Shown: in pieces, positions 1 to 9,196 of the stretch
Layout: each line of letters starts with the position of its first letter
Numbering within the stretch: the stretch's first letter is position 1
From: RPQJ01 sp963732415
GTDB lineage: Bacteria; Pseudomonadota; Gammaproteobacteria; Steroidobacterales; Steroidobacteraceae
Length of the DNA stretch: 64,000 nt
NCBI GenBank assembly: GCA_963732415.1
Contig: CAVSZK010000016.1
Span: 1-64,000, forward strand
Direction: 5' to 3'
Program-made: the position numbers and the translations under genes
Notes under the pieces: model-generated
Database searches by the model: none
The model's input: the letters and a program-made list of their open reading frames with translations, nothing else
What the model was told of the DNA's origin: nothing

Positions 1-106
1 CAATCCCGCGCAGGACGCCGACCTTGAAACGCTGCGCGCCCGGTCGCGCGCGGCAGTCGCCGAACTCGCAGAACGGCTGACCTCGCAGGGCGATGGGCCG
101 CATTGA
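1..106 (+). CDS. C-terminal fragment of an upstream gene (possible V-ATPase small coiled-coil subunit)
   Basis: An open frame entering from the left edge (codons in phase with position 2) ends at the TGA at 104-106. Only about 34 residues are visible; they are Ala/Arg/Glu/Leu rich and look helical (for example DLETLRARSRAVAELAERL). The stop overlaps the ATG of the next gene (93) by 14 nt, so the two are probably co-transcribed and translationally coupled. Archaeal-type ATPase operons often begin with the small coiled-coil subunit G/H, so that identity is plausible from position and composition, but the fragment is too short to prove it. Confidence 0.45.
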   Translation, partial: NPAQDADLETLRARSRAAVAELAERLTSQGDGPH

Positions 107-863
107 CACACAGTACGCGTATTCCCAGGCGCGCCTGCAGGCGCGCTACGGGGCACGTCCGTCGGGAGCGGACTGGTCCCTGGTGGCCGCCACGGCCGAC
201 CTGGGCGCGCTGCTGCAGGTCCTGCGGGGCTCGCCGCTCGGCCGCTGGACCGGCCGGCTGGGCAATCGCCCTGGCGTGCACGAGATCGAGCGGCGCCTGC
301 GCGAGGAGTGGCTGCGTGACGTCGACGAGGTCGCCGGGTGGCAACCGGGGCCGTGGCGCGAGGGTGTGCGCTGGCTGCGGTGGATCGTCTACCTGCCCGC
401 CCTGCAGAAGCTCGCGCGCGGTGGCCGGCCACCGACCTGGACGCGCGTCGACCCGGTTCTCGCGCCCATCGTCGCGCGGGACCTGCGGGATCGGGGAGAC
501 GCGCTGCAGAGAACCGCGCTCGCGCCGCTCGCGGCAGGATTCGTCGCTCCGGCGGACACCATGGGCGCCTGGGCCCGGCGCTGGAGAGAACTCTGGCCAG
601 CGCAGCAGGCCGCCAGGCGGCCGCTCGAACAGTTGCTGGGCGAGGCCACGAGCACCCAGGCGCGGCTCGCGGCGCTGCCGGCCGCCAGCCGGACGGACGA
701 GGCGCTCAAGCTGCACGAGCGCCGCCTGGAACTGGCGTTCAGGCGCAATCCATTGTCGCCGGCCGCCGCGGTGGCCTACCTCGGCCTGCTCGCGCTGGAC
801 CTTCGCCGGGTCCGCGGCGCGCTTGCAACACGGGCGCTGCAGGAAGACAGGGCTGCGCCGTGA
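93..863 (+). CDS. V/A-type ATPase subunit C-like (central stalk socket)
   Basis: A 256-residue protein rich in Arg, Leu and Trp with no membrane segments. Its length and position directly before the subunit I gene match the subunit C/NtpC family, which forms the funnel that joins the central rotor to the proteolipid ring. The N-terminus (DTQYAYSQARLQARYG) has the YAxxRxRA-like start common to this family. The ATG at 93 overlaps the preceding gene, and the stop overlaps the GTG start of subunit I (GTGA at 860-863). Subunit C is the least conserved part of these complexes, so the call leans on operon context as much as on sequence. Confidence 0.7.
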   Translation: MGRIDTQYAYSQARLQARYGARPSGADWSLVAATADLGALLQVLRGSPLGRWTGRLGNRPGVHEIERRLREEWLRDVDEVAGWQPGPWREGVRWLRWIVYLPALQKLARGGRPPTWTRVDPVLAPIVARDLRDRGDALQRTALAPLAAGFVAPADTMGAWARRWRELWPAQQAARRPLEQLLGEATSTQARLAALPAASRTDEALKLHERRLELAFRRNPLSPAAAVAYLGLLALDLRRVRGALATRALQEDRAAP

Positions 864-2698
864 TCCTGCGACCCGCCACCGCGTGCTGGTTCGAACTGCT
901 CACCTCGAGAGAGGAACTGGGCGCGTCGCTGGACTGTCTTGCGGCCACAGGGCTGGTGCAGTTGCAGTCGCACAGCCGCTCCGAGTCAAGGCTGGCGCTG
1001 CCCGACCTGCGGGTCACGCTGGTCGAGTTCGAGACGCTTGCGCGCCGCTACGCGCACTTCTGGCCTGCCGCGGAATCGAGGCCGCTGGAACCCGAGCACG
1101 ATCTTCTCGAAGAGCCGCGCGCCGCGCTGCTGAAGCTGCGCAACTGGGCGACGGACGCGGACCCGCTCATTTCCGAGCTCGAGGGCGTTGCGCAGCAGCG
1201 CGAGGACACGGCGCTGCTCGCGACGCTGCAGCAGCTGGCGGACACCGCCGTGCCCCGGCTCGACCGCATGGCAAACGCAGGCCCCGTGCTCGCGGGCCGG
1301 GTGTACGTCATGCCCGAAAGCGGCCTGGCGCTAGCGTTGCCGCCGTCGGTGCTGCTGCACCGAGTGCCACACGCGGACCGCGAGTTCCTGGTCGCAGTAG
1401 GCCCGCTGGAGGACGTCGAGGCGCTGGATCGATCGCTCGCAGCCCGCAAGGCTCGGGTCGTGAGCCTGCCAGCCGACCTTCCGGCGGACCCGGCAGGCGT
1501 CGCAGGCTACCTCGCCAGTCGCAGCGAGTCGCTGGCCAGGCGCGAGGCGGCGGCGCACACCGCGCTGGATGCGCTGTCGCAGCAGCACGAGGTTCCGCGC
1601 GCGCTAGGCGAGCTGGCGATGGCGTCGTGGCTGGTCGCGCACGTGCCCGAACTTCCGGTCACCGAGCACTTCGCGTGGATCACCGGATGGTGCGCGGACG
1701 ACAGCGATGCGCGGCTGAAGGCTGCACTCGACGCGCGTGGGCTTCACTACCTGCTGCGGTTCACGTCCGCACCGGAGGGCTGCGAGCCGCCGTCCGTGCT
1801 GCGCAATCCCAGGTGGGCGCAGCCGTTCGAGGTCTTCGCCCGCCTGATGGGGGTTCCGGCTACGCGCGACGCCGACCCGAGTGCGATCGTCGCGATCATC
1901 GCCCCGCTGATGTTCGGGTTCATGTTCGGCGACGTGGCGCAGGGCCTCGCGGTCGCGATCGCGGGATTCGTGCTTCGCAAGCGGATGCCTGCGCTGCGCC
2001 TGCTGATGGCCGGTGGCGTCGTCGCGATCGTGTTCGGCTTCGCGTTCGGCAGCCTGATGGGCCGCGAGGACCTGATCCCCGCGCTCTGGGTCCGGCCGCT
2101 GGAACAGCCGCTGCTGATCCTTTCGACGGCGCTCGCCTTCGGAGCGGTGGTGCTGACCGCGGGGCTGCTACTGAACGCCGCGCAGTTCTTCTGGCGCAAC
2201 CAGGCGTGGAAGTGGCTGGCAGGCGATGCAGGCATCCTGGTCGCCTTCCTGGGACTGGTGGGCGCCGCGCTCGATGCGCGGGCGCTCTGGGCACTGCCCG
2301 TCGGCCTCGCCTGGGCCATGCTTGGCCCCGGCCTGGTCGCCCGCGAAGACCGGCTCGGTGCGGTCGGTCACGCCGCGGGCGAGGTTACCGAGCGCATGCT
2401 GCAACTCGGCGTCAACACGGTGTCGTTCGTGCGCGTCGGCGCATTTGCGCTTGCGCACGCGGGACTGTGCACCGCCATCGTCGGCATCGCCGAGGCCGCG
2501 GGCCCCGGCTACTGGCCAGTGCTGCTGATCGGCAACGCAGTAATCGTCGTCCTCGAAGGCCTCGTCGTCAGCATCCAGACGACGCGCCTCATCCTGTTCG
2601 AATTCTTCATCCGGTTCCTGACCGCGGGCGGCCGTCCATTTGAGCCATTGCCGCGGCCGTCTGCCGTTTCCCAACCGATATCGCGGAGCAAGCCATGA
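860..2698 (+). CDS. V/A-type ATPase subunit I (membrane stator)
   Basis: A 612-residue protein using GTG 860 within a GTGA overlap with subunit C; longer upstream starts would run through that gene. The N-terminal half is soluble and partly coiled-coil, as in the stator arm of subunit I/a. The C-terminal half carries about seven hydrophobic helices beginning at the FGFMFGDVAQG motif, which corresponds to the conserved FGxMxGDxGxG of the family. The protein holds the peripheral stalks and forms the ion half-channels against the K ring. It ends in an ATGA overlap with the proteolipid gene, which indicates a tightly coupled operon. Confidence 0.9.
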   Translation: MILRPATACWFELLTSREELGASLDCLAATGLVQLQSHSRSESRLALPDLRVTLVEFETLARRYAHFWPAAESRPLEPEHDLLEEPRAALLKLRNWATDADPLISELEGVAQQREDTALLATLQQLADTAVPRLDRMANAGPVLAGRVYVMPESGLALALPPSVLLHRVPHADREFLVAVGPLEDVEALDRSLAARKARVVSLPADLPADPAGVAGYLASRSESLARREAAAHTALDALSQQHEVPRALGELAMASWLVAHVPELPVTEHFAWITGWCADDSDARLKAALDARGLHYLLRFTSAPEGCEPPSVLRNPRWAQPFEVFARLMGVPATRDADPSAIVAIIAPLMFGFMFGDVAQGLAVAIAGFVLRKRMPALRLLMAGGVVAIVFGFAFGSLMGREDLIPALWVRPLEQPLLILSTALAFGAVVLTAGLLLNAAQFFWRNQAWKWLAGDAGILVAFLGLVGAALDARALWALPVGLAWAMLGPGLVAREDRLGAVGHAAGEVTERMLQLGVNTVSFVRVGAFALAHAGLCTAIVGIAEAAGPGYWPVLLIGNAVIVVLEGLVVSIQTTRLILFEFFIRFLTAGGRPFEPLPRPSAVSQPISRSKP

Positions 2699-3045
2699 AA
2701 CTCTCCAGACGCTGGATGACCGCACTGGTCGTCCTCGCAGCCGTCACCGCCGCGGTCACCACGACCGCCCTGCTGCTCGCTGCACCGGCGCTCGCCGCCG
2801 AGGGGGCGGCGGCTGCGATTGACCCGGGCGTGTTGCGCTGGGGCTTTGCGTCGGCTGCCGCATCGGCTGGTCTTGCCGCACTTGGCGCTGGCTACGCCGT
2901 GGCCCAGGTCGGAACGGCCGCGCTGGGCGCGCTGGCCGAGAAGCCTGAGCTGTTCGGGCGCGTGCTGGTGCTGGTCGGCCTTGCCGAAGGCATCGCGATC
3001 TACGGCCTGATCGTCTCGATCCTGATCCTGAACCGGCTCGGCTGA
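2695..3045 (+). CDS. V/A-type ATPase proteolipid subunit K (single hairpin)
   Basis: A 116-residue rotor-ring subunit. A leader of about 35 residues ending ALAA looks like a cleavable signal sequence, followed by two hydrophobic helices (about 48-80 and 88-113). The second helix has the likely ion-carrying Glu98 in GLAEGIAIYG, and helix one has Gln71, followed by the AEKPE loop that contacts the central stalk. It is a single hairpin like F-type c or archaeal K, not the duplicated form of eukaryotic V-ATPases. Glu98 is followed by Gly, not by the Ser/Thr common in Na+ rings, although Gln71 and Tyr103 are compatible with Na+; ion specificity cannot be settled here. Confidence 0.9.
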   Translation: MKLSRRWMTALVVLAAVTAAVTTTALLLAAPALAAEGAAAAIDPGVLRWGFASAAASAGLAALGAGYAVAQVGTAALGALAEKPELFGRVLVLVGLAEGIAIYGLIVSILILNRLG

Positions 3046-3048
3046 ACC

Positions 3049-3348
3049 ATGGCTCGCATCTGGTACATCGGCGACGAGGCGACGGCAGCTGGCTACCGGC
3101 TGGCCGGAGCGGAGCGGCGCATCCCCGCGGAGGGCGAGACCGCTGAAGTCTTCCGCAGGGCGGTGGCGGATGGCGCCGAACTGATACTGCTGTCGGCGGA
3201 ACGCTCCCGGGAGATCGATCCCGCCGAGCTCGACGCGGCGCTGGTCGCCATCCGGCCGCTAACGGCGATCGTTCCGGACGCATTCGGTCGCGGCAACCCG
3301 CCGGACGTTGCACGCGAAGTCCGGCTCGCACTGGGAATCGAACCATGA
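3049..3348 (+). CDS. V/A-type ATPase subunit F (central stalk)
   Basis: A 99-residue protein starting MARIWYIGDEATAAGYRLAG, which is the typical subunit F opening (hydrophobic strand, then GD, then a short helix beginning GxRLAG). The Rossmann-like fold continues with LILLSAE and ends with VRxALG. Subunit F binds the rotor axle D and modulates activity. The gene starts 3 nt after the stop of K and overlaps subunit E by 4 nt (ATGA at 3345-3348). Confidence 0.88.
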   Translation: MARIWYIGDEATAAGYRLAGAERRIPAEGETAEVFRRAVADGAELILLSAERSREIDPAELDAALVAIRPLTAIVPDAFGRGNPPDVAREVRLALGIEP

Positions 3349-3995
3349 GCGCCCCGCAGGACATCGTCGAAGCCCAGACCGACGCGCTGCTGCGGCGAGT
3401 GGCGCGCGAGCAGGAGACGCGCGCGCGCCACGCGCGCGAGTCCGCCGACGAGCAGGCCCGGGCCATCCTCGAGCGCACGTGGGCAGAGGCACGGGCGCGT
3501 CTGCGCCAGGCCGTGCTGGAGGAGCGTCGTTCGATTGAGAAGACGCTCGCCGATCGCCGTGCAGCGCTCGAAACCGCGGCAAGGCAGCGTTCCCAGTCCG
3601 CGCTGCGTGCCGTCATGGATGAAGCCTGGCAGGCGCTGCCCGCCGCACTTGCCATGGAGTGGTCGCAGGCCGACGCGCGGGCACGGTGGTGCAGGGCCGC
3701 CTGCTCATCTGCCGTGGCAGTACTCGAACCGTCGCGGGGCTGCCGGCTCGAGATCGATGCGGACGCCGACGCAGACGTGGAGACCACCGCACTTGCAGCG
3801 CTCGGTTCATGGTCGGACACGCAGGCCGCGGTTGAGCGCATCGCGGGCCTCGGGCCGGGCATCCGTATCAGGTGCGGACGCGCCTGCGTGGACGCGACGG
3901 TGCCCGGCCTGCTCGCCTCGCGCGAACGGGTCGAATCTGAACTGCTGGCAGAGATGGAACGTCTCGGTGCGCCGAGCCGGGAGACGACCGCATGA
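3345..3995 (+). CDS. V/A-type ATPase subunit E (peripheral stalk)
   Basis: A 216-residue protein whose first 90 residues are a charged, Arg/Glu/Ala-rich coiled coil, followed by a mixed alpha/beta C-terminal domain. This is the architecture of subunit E, which pairs with the G/H coiled coil to form the peripheral stalk and caps the A3B3 head. It overlaps both neighbours by 4 nt. Sequence similarity in this family is low, and the assignment relies on architecture plus location between F and A. Confidence 0.75.
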   Translation: MSAPQDIVEAQTDALLRRVAREQETRARHARESADEQARAILERTWAEARARLRQAVLEERRSIEKTLADRRAALETAARQRSQSALRAVMDEAWQALPAALAMEWSQADARARWCRAACSSAVAVLEPSRGCRLEIDADADADVETTALAALGSWSDTQAAVERIAGLGPGIRIRCGRACVDATVPGLLASRERVESELLAEMERLGAPSRETTA

Positions 3996-5740
3996 GTCGC
4001 GCACGCATTTCGTGGATCGGTGGCCCGGTGTTGCGCGCGCGAATGGAAGGCCCGTTCAGTATCTACGAGGCGCTGGCGGTCGGCCCCGGGCGACTGCTCG
4101 GCGAGGTGATCCAGCTGCGCGGCGACGAACTGGTGGCACAGGTCTACGAGGACACGACCGGGCTCGAGCCGGGCACGACGATCGATGGCAGCGGCCAGCC
4201 GCTATCGGTTCCGCTCGGCCCGGGACTGCTCGGCGGGATCTTCGGCGGCCTGCTGCGACCGCTGACCGGCGCCGACGACTTCCACCTGCGACCGGGCGCA
4301 GGCACTGTAGCAGCCGGACGCTACCCGTTCACGCCTTCGCTCAAGGCCGGCGCTGACCTCGCGCCAGGCGCCACGCTTGGCGTCGTCGCGACGGCACGGC
4401 CGCAGCCAGTGCTCGTTCCACCCGGCGTCCACGGCCGACTGGAATGGATCGCCGAGGCCGGCGAGTACGCTGAGGACGAACCCGTCGCGATCTGCGAGGC
4501 GCCGGGTGCCGAACGGCGCGAAATTGCGATGCGCCAGTTCTGGCCGGTACGAACCGCGCGCCCCGTCACGGCGCGGCTGCCGGCCAATGCGCCGATGATC
4601 ACCGGCCAGCGCATTCTCGACACGCTGTTCCCGGTGGCGCGCGGCGGCCGCGCCACGCTGCCGGGCGGTTTCGGCACCGGCAAGACCGTGCTGCAGGAAG
4701 CGCTCGCGAAGTGGTGCGACGCCGACGTGATCGTATACGTCGGCTGTGGAGAGCGCGGCAACGAGATGGCCGAGGTGCTCGACGAGTTCCCGAGGCTCGA
4801 CGACCCGCGCACCGGCCGCCCGCTCGCCGAGCGCACGGTGATCATCGCCAATACCTCGAACATGCCCGTCGCGGCCCGCGAGGCGAGCATCTATTCGGCG
4901 ATCACGGTGGCCGAGTACTTCCGCGACCAGGGCCTGCACGTCGCGTTGATGGCCGATTCCACCAGCCGCTGGGCGGAGGCGCTGCGCGAGGTCTCCGGCC
5001 GCCTCGGTGAACTGCCGGGCGAGGCAGGCTACCCTGCTTACCTGAGCTCACGTCTCGCGGAGTTCTACGAGCGCGCCGCGCGCGTCACCACGCTTGCGGG
5101 CAGCGAAGGCTCGGTGACGATCATCGGCGCAGTGAGCCCGCCGGCCGGCGACTTCTCCGAGCCCGTCACGCTGCACACCAAGCGCTACGTGCGCTGTTTC
5201 TGGGCCCTGGACCGTCAACGCGCACAGGCGCGCTTCTACCCGGCGATCCACCCGCTGCTTTCCTACAGCGCGGACGCCGCCGCGCTCGCCGACTGGTGGA
5301 AGCTGAACGGCAACCCGGACTGGCTGGCACAGCGGCAACGAGTGCTGTCGCTGCTCGAGCAGCAGGCTCACCTCGAACGCATGGCGCGGATCGTCGGGCG
5401 TGACGCGCTGCCCGCGCAGCAGCAACTCACGCTGCTCTGCGCCGACCTCGTCAACGAAGGCTTCCTCCGCCAGTCGTCGTTCTCGGAGACCGACCGCTAC
5501 TGCTCGCCTGCGCGCCAGGTCGCAATGCTTTCCATGCTGCTGCACTTCGCCGATCGCGCCGAGGCCGCGGTCCAGGCCGGCGTCGTGCCGGCCCGGCTCG
5601 GGGAAATGCAGATCCTGAGGCAACTGCAGAGAATGGGCGAGGAGTTCGGCGAGGACGCGTTCAAGCGCCTCGCCCACCTGCACCGGGAACTCGACTACGA
5701 ATTCGACACGCTGCAATCGGTACCCGCCAATGCTGGCTGA
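3992..5740 (+). CDS. atpA: V/A-type ATPase catalytic subunit A
   Basis: A 582-residue catalytic subunit. The non-homologous insertion typical of A subunits lies at about 110-190. The P-loop is GGFGTGKT (residues 225-232), followed by the GERGNEM segment with the catalytic Glu and the DSTSRWAEALRE block. The usual family P-loop is GPFGSGKT, so Pro to Gly and Ser to Thr are mild substitutions that keep the nucleotide-binding Lys and Thr. The length is normal (about 580). It hydrolyses or makes ATP at the A/B interfaces. The 3' end overlaps the subunit B start at 5730 by 11 nt. Confidence 0.95.
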   Translation: MSRARISWIGGPVLRARMEGPFSIYEALAVGPGRLLGEVIQLRGDELVAQVYEDTTGLEPGTTIDGSGQPLSVPLGPGLLGGIFGGLLRPLTGADDFHLRPGAGTVAAGRYPFTPSLKAGADLAPGATLGVVATARPQPVLVPPGVHGRLEWIAEAGEYAEDEPVAICEAPGAERREIAMRQFWPVRTARPVTARLPANAPMITGQRILDTLFPVARGGRATLPGGFGTGKTVLQEALAKWCDADVIVYVGCGERGNEMAEVLDEFPRLDDPRTGRPLAERTVIIANTSNMPVAAREASIYSAITVAEYFRDQGLHVALMADSTSRWAEALREVSGRLGELPGEAGYPAYLSSRLAEFYERAARVTTLAGSEGSVTIIGAVSPPAGDFSEPVTLHTKRYVRCFWALDRQRAQARFYPAIHPLLSYSADAAALADWWKLNGNPDWLAQRQRVLSLLEQQAHLERMARIVGRDALPAQQQLTLLCADLVNEGFLRQSSFSETDRYCSPARQVAMLSMLLHFADRAEAAVQAGVVPARLGEMQILRQLQRMGEEFGEDAFKRLAHLHRELDYEFDTLQSVPANAG

Positions 5741-7118
5741 CCTGCTGCTGGAGGACGCCGTCACCCGGATCGAGGGGCCGCTGCTTTTCGCCCGGCGCGA
5801 GGCGCGCGTGGGGCTGAACGCGGCGGTCGAGGTCCAGGGCGACGACGGCGTCGTTCGCCTCGGCCGCGTCGCATCGCTGGACGAAACGTCGATGGTCATC
5901 GAGGTGCTGCAGTCGACCACCGGCCTCGGGCTCGGCGCAACGCGGCTGCGGCTGCGCCCGGAGCCGCTGCTGCTGGGCGTCGGCCCCAACATGCTGGGTC
6001 GCGTATTCGACAGCCTGGGACGGCCTATCGACGGTGGGCCGCCGGTCCCGGCGCGCGCACGGATGCGAATCGAGGGTCTCGCAATTAACCCGTCCTGGCG
6101 TGCGCTGCCCCGGGACTTCATCGAGACTGGCGTCTCTGCCATCGACCTGATGAACAGCCTGGTGCGCGGGCAGAAGCTGCCGCTGTTCTCGGCCGGCGGG
6201 CTGCCGCACGATCGGCTGGCCACCGAGATAGCGCAGCGCGCGAGGTTGCGCGGCGGCAACCAGGATGAATTCGCGATCGTCTTCGTCGGGATGGGGGTGT
6301 CGCACGACACGGCGGAACAGTTCCGCCGCGCGATGGAGTCGAGTGGGGCACTGGGCCACACGGCGCTCTTTCTCAACCTCGCCGACGAGCCCGGCATGCA
6401 GCGGCTGCTGACTCCGCGCTACGCGCTCACCGCCGCCGAATACCTCGCCTTCGTCGAAGGCAGGCACGTACTGGTTATCATGACCGACATGACAAACTAC
6501 TGCGAGGCGCTGCGCGAGGTCTCGGCCAGCCACGGCGAGATCCCCGGCCGCAAGGGCTACCCCGGCTACATGTACTCGGACCTCGCCTCGCTGTACGAGC
6601 GAGCGGGCTGCATCCGCGGGCTGCCGGGCACGCTGACCCAGCTGCCGATCCTGACCATGCCCGGCGACGACATCGGGCACCCGATTCCGGATCTCACCGG
6701 CTACATCACCGAAGGCCAGATCGTGCTCGACCGCGAGCTCGACCGCCGCGGCATCTATCCGCCGATCCGCGTGCTGCCGAGCCTGTCCCGGCTGATGGAC
6801 TCGGGTACCGGCGAGGGCTACACGCACGCGGATCACCCTGCCCTCGCCCACCAGCTGTTCGCGGCCTACGCACGCGCCATCAGGGTGCGCACGCTGGCCA
6901 GCGTGATGGGTGAGCAGGGGCTGCCCGAGGCCGACCGCAGTTTTCTCGCCTTCGGCGCGCGCTTCGAGAACGACCTGCTGCAGCAGTCCGGACCGCGGAC
7001 GCTCGAGGAAAGCATGGAAGCCGGGTGGAAGGCACTCAGCGGCCTGCCTCGCACGGACCTCACACGGCTCTCCGACGAGCAGATCCGCCGCCACCTCGCC
7101 GGGCCAGCCGATGCCTGA
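5730..7118 (+). CDS. atpB: V/A-type ATPase regulatory subunit B
   Basis: A 462-residue non-catalytic subunit. It lacks a Walker A motif and shows the B-subunit landmarks GRVFDSLGRPIDGGP, SAIDLMNSLVRGQKLPLFS and PGRKGYPGYMYSDLASLYERAG. The length is usual for the family. B alternates with A in the hexameric head and binds nucleotide without hydrolysing it. It overlaps A at the 5' end by 11 nt and D at the 3' end by 8 nt, consistent with one polycistronic message. Confidence 0.95.
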   Translation: MLADLLLEDAVTRIEGPLLFARREARVGLNAAVEVQGDDGVVRLGRVASLDETSMVIEVLQSTTGLGLGATRLRLRPEPLLLGVGPNMLGRVFDSLGRPIDGGPPVPARARMRIEGLAINPSWRALPRDFIETGVSAIDLMNSLVRGQKLPLFSAGGLPHDRLATEIAQRARLRGGNQDEFAIVFVGMGVSHDTAEQFRRAMESSGALGHTALFLNLADEPGMQRLLTPRYALTAAEYLAFVEGRHVLVIMTDMTNYCEALREVSASHGEIPGRKGYPGYMYSDLASLYERAGCIRGLPGTLTQLPILTMPGDDIGHPIPDLTGYITEGQIVLDRELDRRGIYPPIRVLPSLSRLMDSGTGEGYTHADHPALAHQLFAAYARAIRVRTLASVMGEQGLPEADRSFLAFGARFENDLLQQSGPRTLEESMEAGWKALSGLPRTDLTRLSDEQIRRHLAGPADA

Positions 7119-7746
7119 CATCGGCGGTGAGGTCCTTGCAACGCGTGTTGCGTTCCTGGAGCTGCAGGACGAGCGACGGCTGGTGCAGGAGGGATACGAA
7201 CTCCTCGACGAGAAGCGGATGCTGCTGGCCACGGAAATCATGCGGCAACTGCGCCGGTACCGTGAACTCGGGCAACGACTCGACGAACTCGCGCAGCAGG
7301 CGAGCGAGGCACTCACCGGCGCGGTCGATGCCTGCGGTTTCGACGACCTGACCGTGCAGCCGCCGCAGAGCCTCGTGGGGTACGTGCTGCGCGAAGACGC
7401 GTCGCAGTTCCTCGGGATAAGGCTGCTCGATGCGGGGCTCGAGCTCGCGAGCCCGGGCACGGAAGCCGCGCCGGTGCAGTTGCTTCCGGAAGTCAGGGCC
7501 TGCGCGGGCGCGTTCCACCAGCTGCTGGCCGGCCACGCGGCCGCGGCGGCCTGCGCCGGAAACCTGCGGCGCCTCGCCCGCGAATACGCGCGCACGGAAC
7601 GGCGCGCGCGCGCGCTGGAGAACGTCGTGCTGCCGGAGATCGACGTGTCGCTGCGATACATCGAAGAGCAGCTCGACGCGCTGGACCAGGAAGAGGCCGT
7701 GCGGGTGCGCAACGCCGGGAAGTCGGCCGCAATGGCCGGGGGCTGA
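7111..7746 (+). CDS. atpD: V/A-type ATPase subunit D (rotor axle)
   Basis: A 211-residue, almost entirely helical protein. It starts at ATG 7111 inside the end of the B gene; a longer frame exists upstream but would lie inside B. The N-terminal ATRVAFLELQDERRLVQEGYELLDEKRMLL segment aligns with the conserved TRxxLLxLKxxLxxAxxGxxLLKxKRd opening of subunit D, and the C-terminal helix again is long and Arg-rich. D forms the coiled-coil shaft in the A3B3 head together with F. The last ATPase gene in the operon. Confidence 0.9.
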   Translation: MPDIGGEVLATRVAFLELQDERRLVQEGYELLDEKRMLLATEIMRQLRRYRELGQRLDELAQQASEALTGAVDACGFDDLTVQPPQSLVGYVLREDASQFLGIRLLDAGLELASPGTEAAPVQLLPEVRACAGAFHQLLAGHAAAAACAGNLRRLAREYARTERRARALENVVLPEIDVSLRYIEEQLDALDQEEAVRVRNAGKSAAMAGG

Positions 7747-7749
7747 CCG

Positions 7750-9174
7750 GTGCGCCTGGTATTCGGCGCCAGCGGATACATCGGTAGCAACCTGGTCCCG
7801 CTGCTGGCGGCGGCCGGCCACCGGGTACGCGCCAGCGCGCGCAACGTCGAGGTCCTCGAGGCGCGCGGCTGGGACGGCGTCGAACTCGTCCGGGCCGACG
7901 CGCTCGACCCGCCTTCACTAGCCCGCGCCCTCGATGGCGTCGAAGTCGCCTACTACCTGGTGCATTCGATGGCCGCCGGCCGCGACTTCGCAGCGATCGA
8001 TCGCCAGGCCGCGGAAAATTTCGCGCGCGCCGCTGCCGAGGCGGGCGTCAGGCGCATCGTCTATCTCGGCGGCCTGATTCCGCACAATCCTCGCTCGCAG
8101 CACCTGCTCTCGCGCGCAGAGACGGGTGAAGTGCTGCGACGCTTCCCGGTGCCGGTCACGGAGGTCCGCGCGGGAATGATCATCGGGCCCGGGTCGGCCG
8201 CCTACGAGGTGATACGCGACCTCGTCAATCACCTGCCGGTGATGATCACGCCCGCATGGGTACGCTCGAAGTCGACGCCGATCGCGCTGCCGGACCTGCT
8301 CGCCTACCTGGTTTCCGTCGGTGACGTCGAGCAAGCCGCGGGGCTGATCCTCGACGCGGGGGGACCCGACACCGTGACCTACGAGGAGATCATGCGCTGC
8401 TACGGGCGGCTGGTTGGCCGGCAGCCACGAATCCTCGCGGTTCCGGTACTCACGCCCCGGCTTTCGTCGCGCTGGCTGCGGTTCGTGACCTCCGTGCCGA
8501 CCAACGTCGCGAGGGCACTGGTCGAGGGACTCGAGCACGATTTCGTGGCGAACGACGCACGCCTTCGCGAGCTCGTGCCGCGCCGCCTGATGGGCCTCGA
8601 GGAAGCGATACGTGCCGCCATCGAGGCGGATTCACGCCACGAAGTCGCCGCGCGCTGGGTCGAGGGCGCCATCGCCTGCCGCAACTTCCATCCTGAGTAC
8701 GGGTTCTACGCGATGCGGGCCGGCGCCGATGCTGACGGCCCGGCCTCTCCTGAAGCCGTGTTCGAGGTGGTCTGCACGATCGGCGGCGACGCAGGATATT
8801 TTTTCGCCGATTCGCTGTGGAGCATCCGCCGCGCAGTCGACTGGCTGGTTGGCGGCCCGAGCTACAGGCGCAAGCGCCGTCATCCCACCGAGCTGCGCGT
8901 CGGCGACGTGATCGATTCCTGGCGGGTCATTGCGCTCGAACCTGGCAGGCGCCTCACGCTGCTGATGGAAATGAAGGCGCCGGGCGCCGGCGTGCTCGAG
9001 TTTGTCGTGAAGCCCGGCCCGGACGGAACGGGTTCCCGGGTCAACGCCACCGCCTACTGGCACCCGGCAGGCGTGCTCGGCCTGCTGTACTGGTATTCGC
9101 TGGTCCCGGCCCACCTGTTCCTGTTCAGGGGCCTGACCCGGTCCATACAGAGGCGTGCGGCGGATTCCGGGTAG
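7750..9174 (+). CDS. Atypical SDR (NAD(P)-binding) protein with C-terminal DUF2867 domain
   Basis: A 474-residue protein starting with GTG 7750, only 3 nt after the subunit D stop, so probably in the ATPase transcript. Residues 1-280 form a Rossmann fold: VFGASGYIGSNLVPLL is the TGxxGxxG-type dinucleotide site, and YYLVHSM and GVRRIVYLGG are typical of the NmrA-like/atypical SDR group. Residues 300-470 match the DUF2867 pattern (SLWSIRRAVDWLVGG, WRVIALEPGRRLTLLMEMKAPG). The fusion is common in bacteria and its substrate is unknown. A membrane-related role has been suggested for the family, but nothing here proves it. Confidence 0.85.
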   Translation: MRLVFGASGYIGSNLVPLLAAAGHRVRASARNVEVLEARGWDGVELVRADALDPPSLARALDGVEVAYYLVHSMAAGRDFAAIDRQAAENFARAAAEAGVRRIVYLGGLIPHNPRSQHLLSRAETGEVLRRFPVPVTEVRAGMIIGPGSAAYEVIRDLVNHLPVMITPAWVRSKSTPIALPDLLAYLVSVGDVEQAAGLILDAGGPDTVTYEEIMRCYGRLVGRQPRILAVPVLTPRLSSRWLRFVTSVPTNVARALVEGLEHDFVANDARLRELVPRRLMGLEEAIRAAIEADSRHEVAARWVEGAIACRNFHPEYGFYAMRAGADADGPASPEAVFEVVCTIGGDAGYFFADSLWSIRRAVDWLVGGPSYRRKRRHPTELRVGDVIDSWRVIALEPGRRLTLLMEMKAPGAGVLEFVVKPGPDGTGSRVNATAYWHPAGVLGLLYWYSLVPAHLFLFRGLTRSIQRRAADSG

Positions 9175-9196
9175 CGGATCCCGCGCGGTCGGGAAT

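Noticed and set aside
103..2643. Very long plus-strand open frame of 846 codons overlapping the subunit C and I genes
   Set aside because: Its composition is Arg/Ala/Gly-rich without domain signal. High GC produces long chance frames; subunits C and I in the other phases have clear family motifs and coupled starts.
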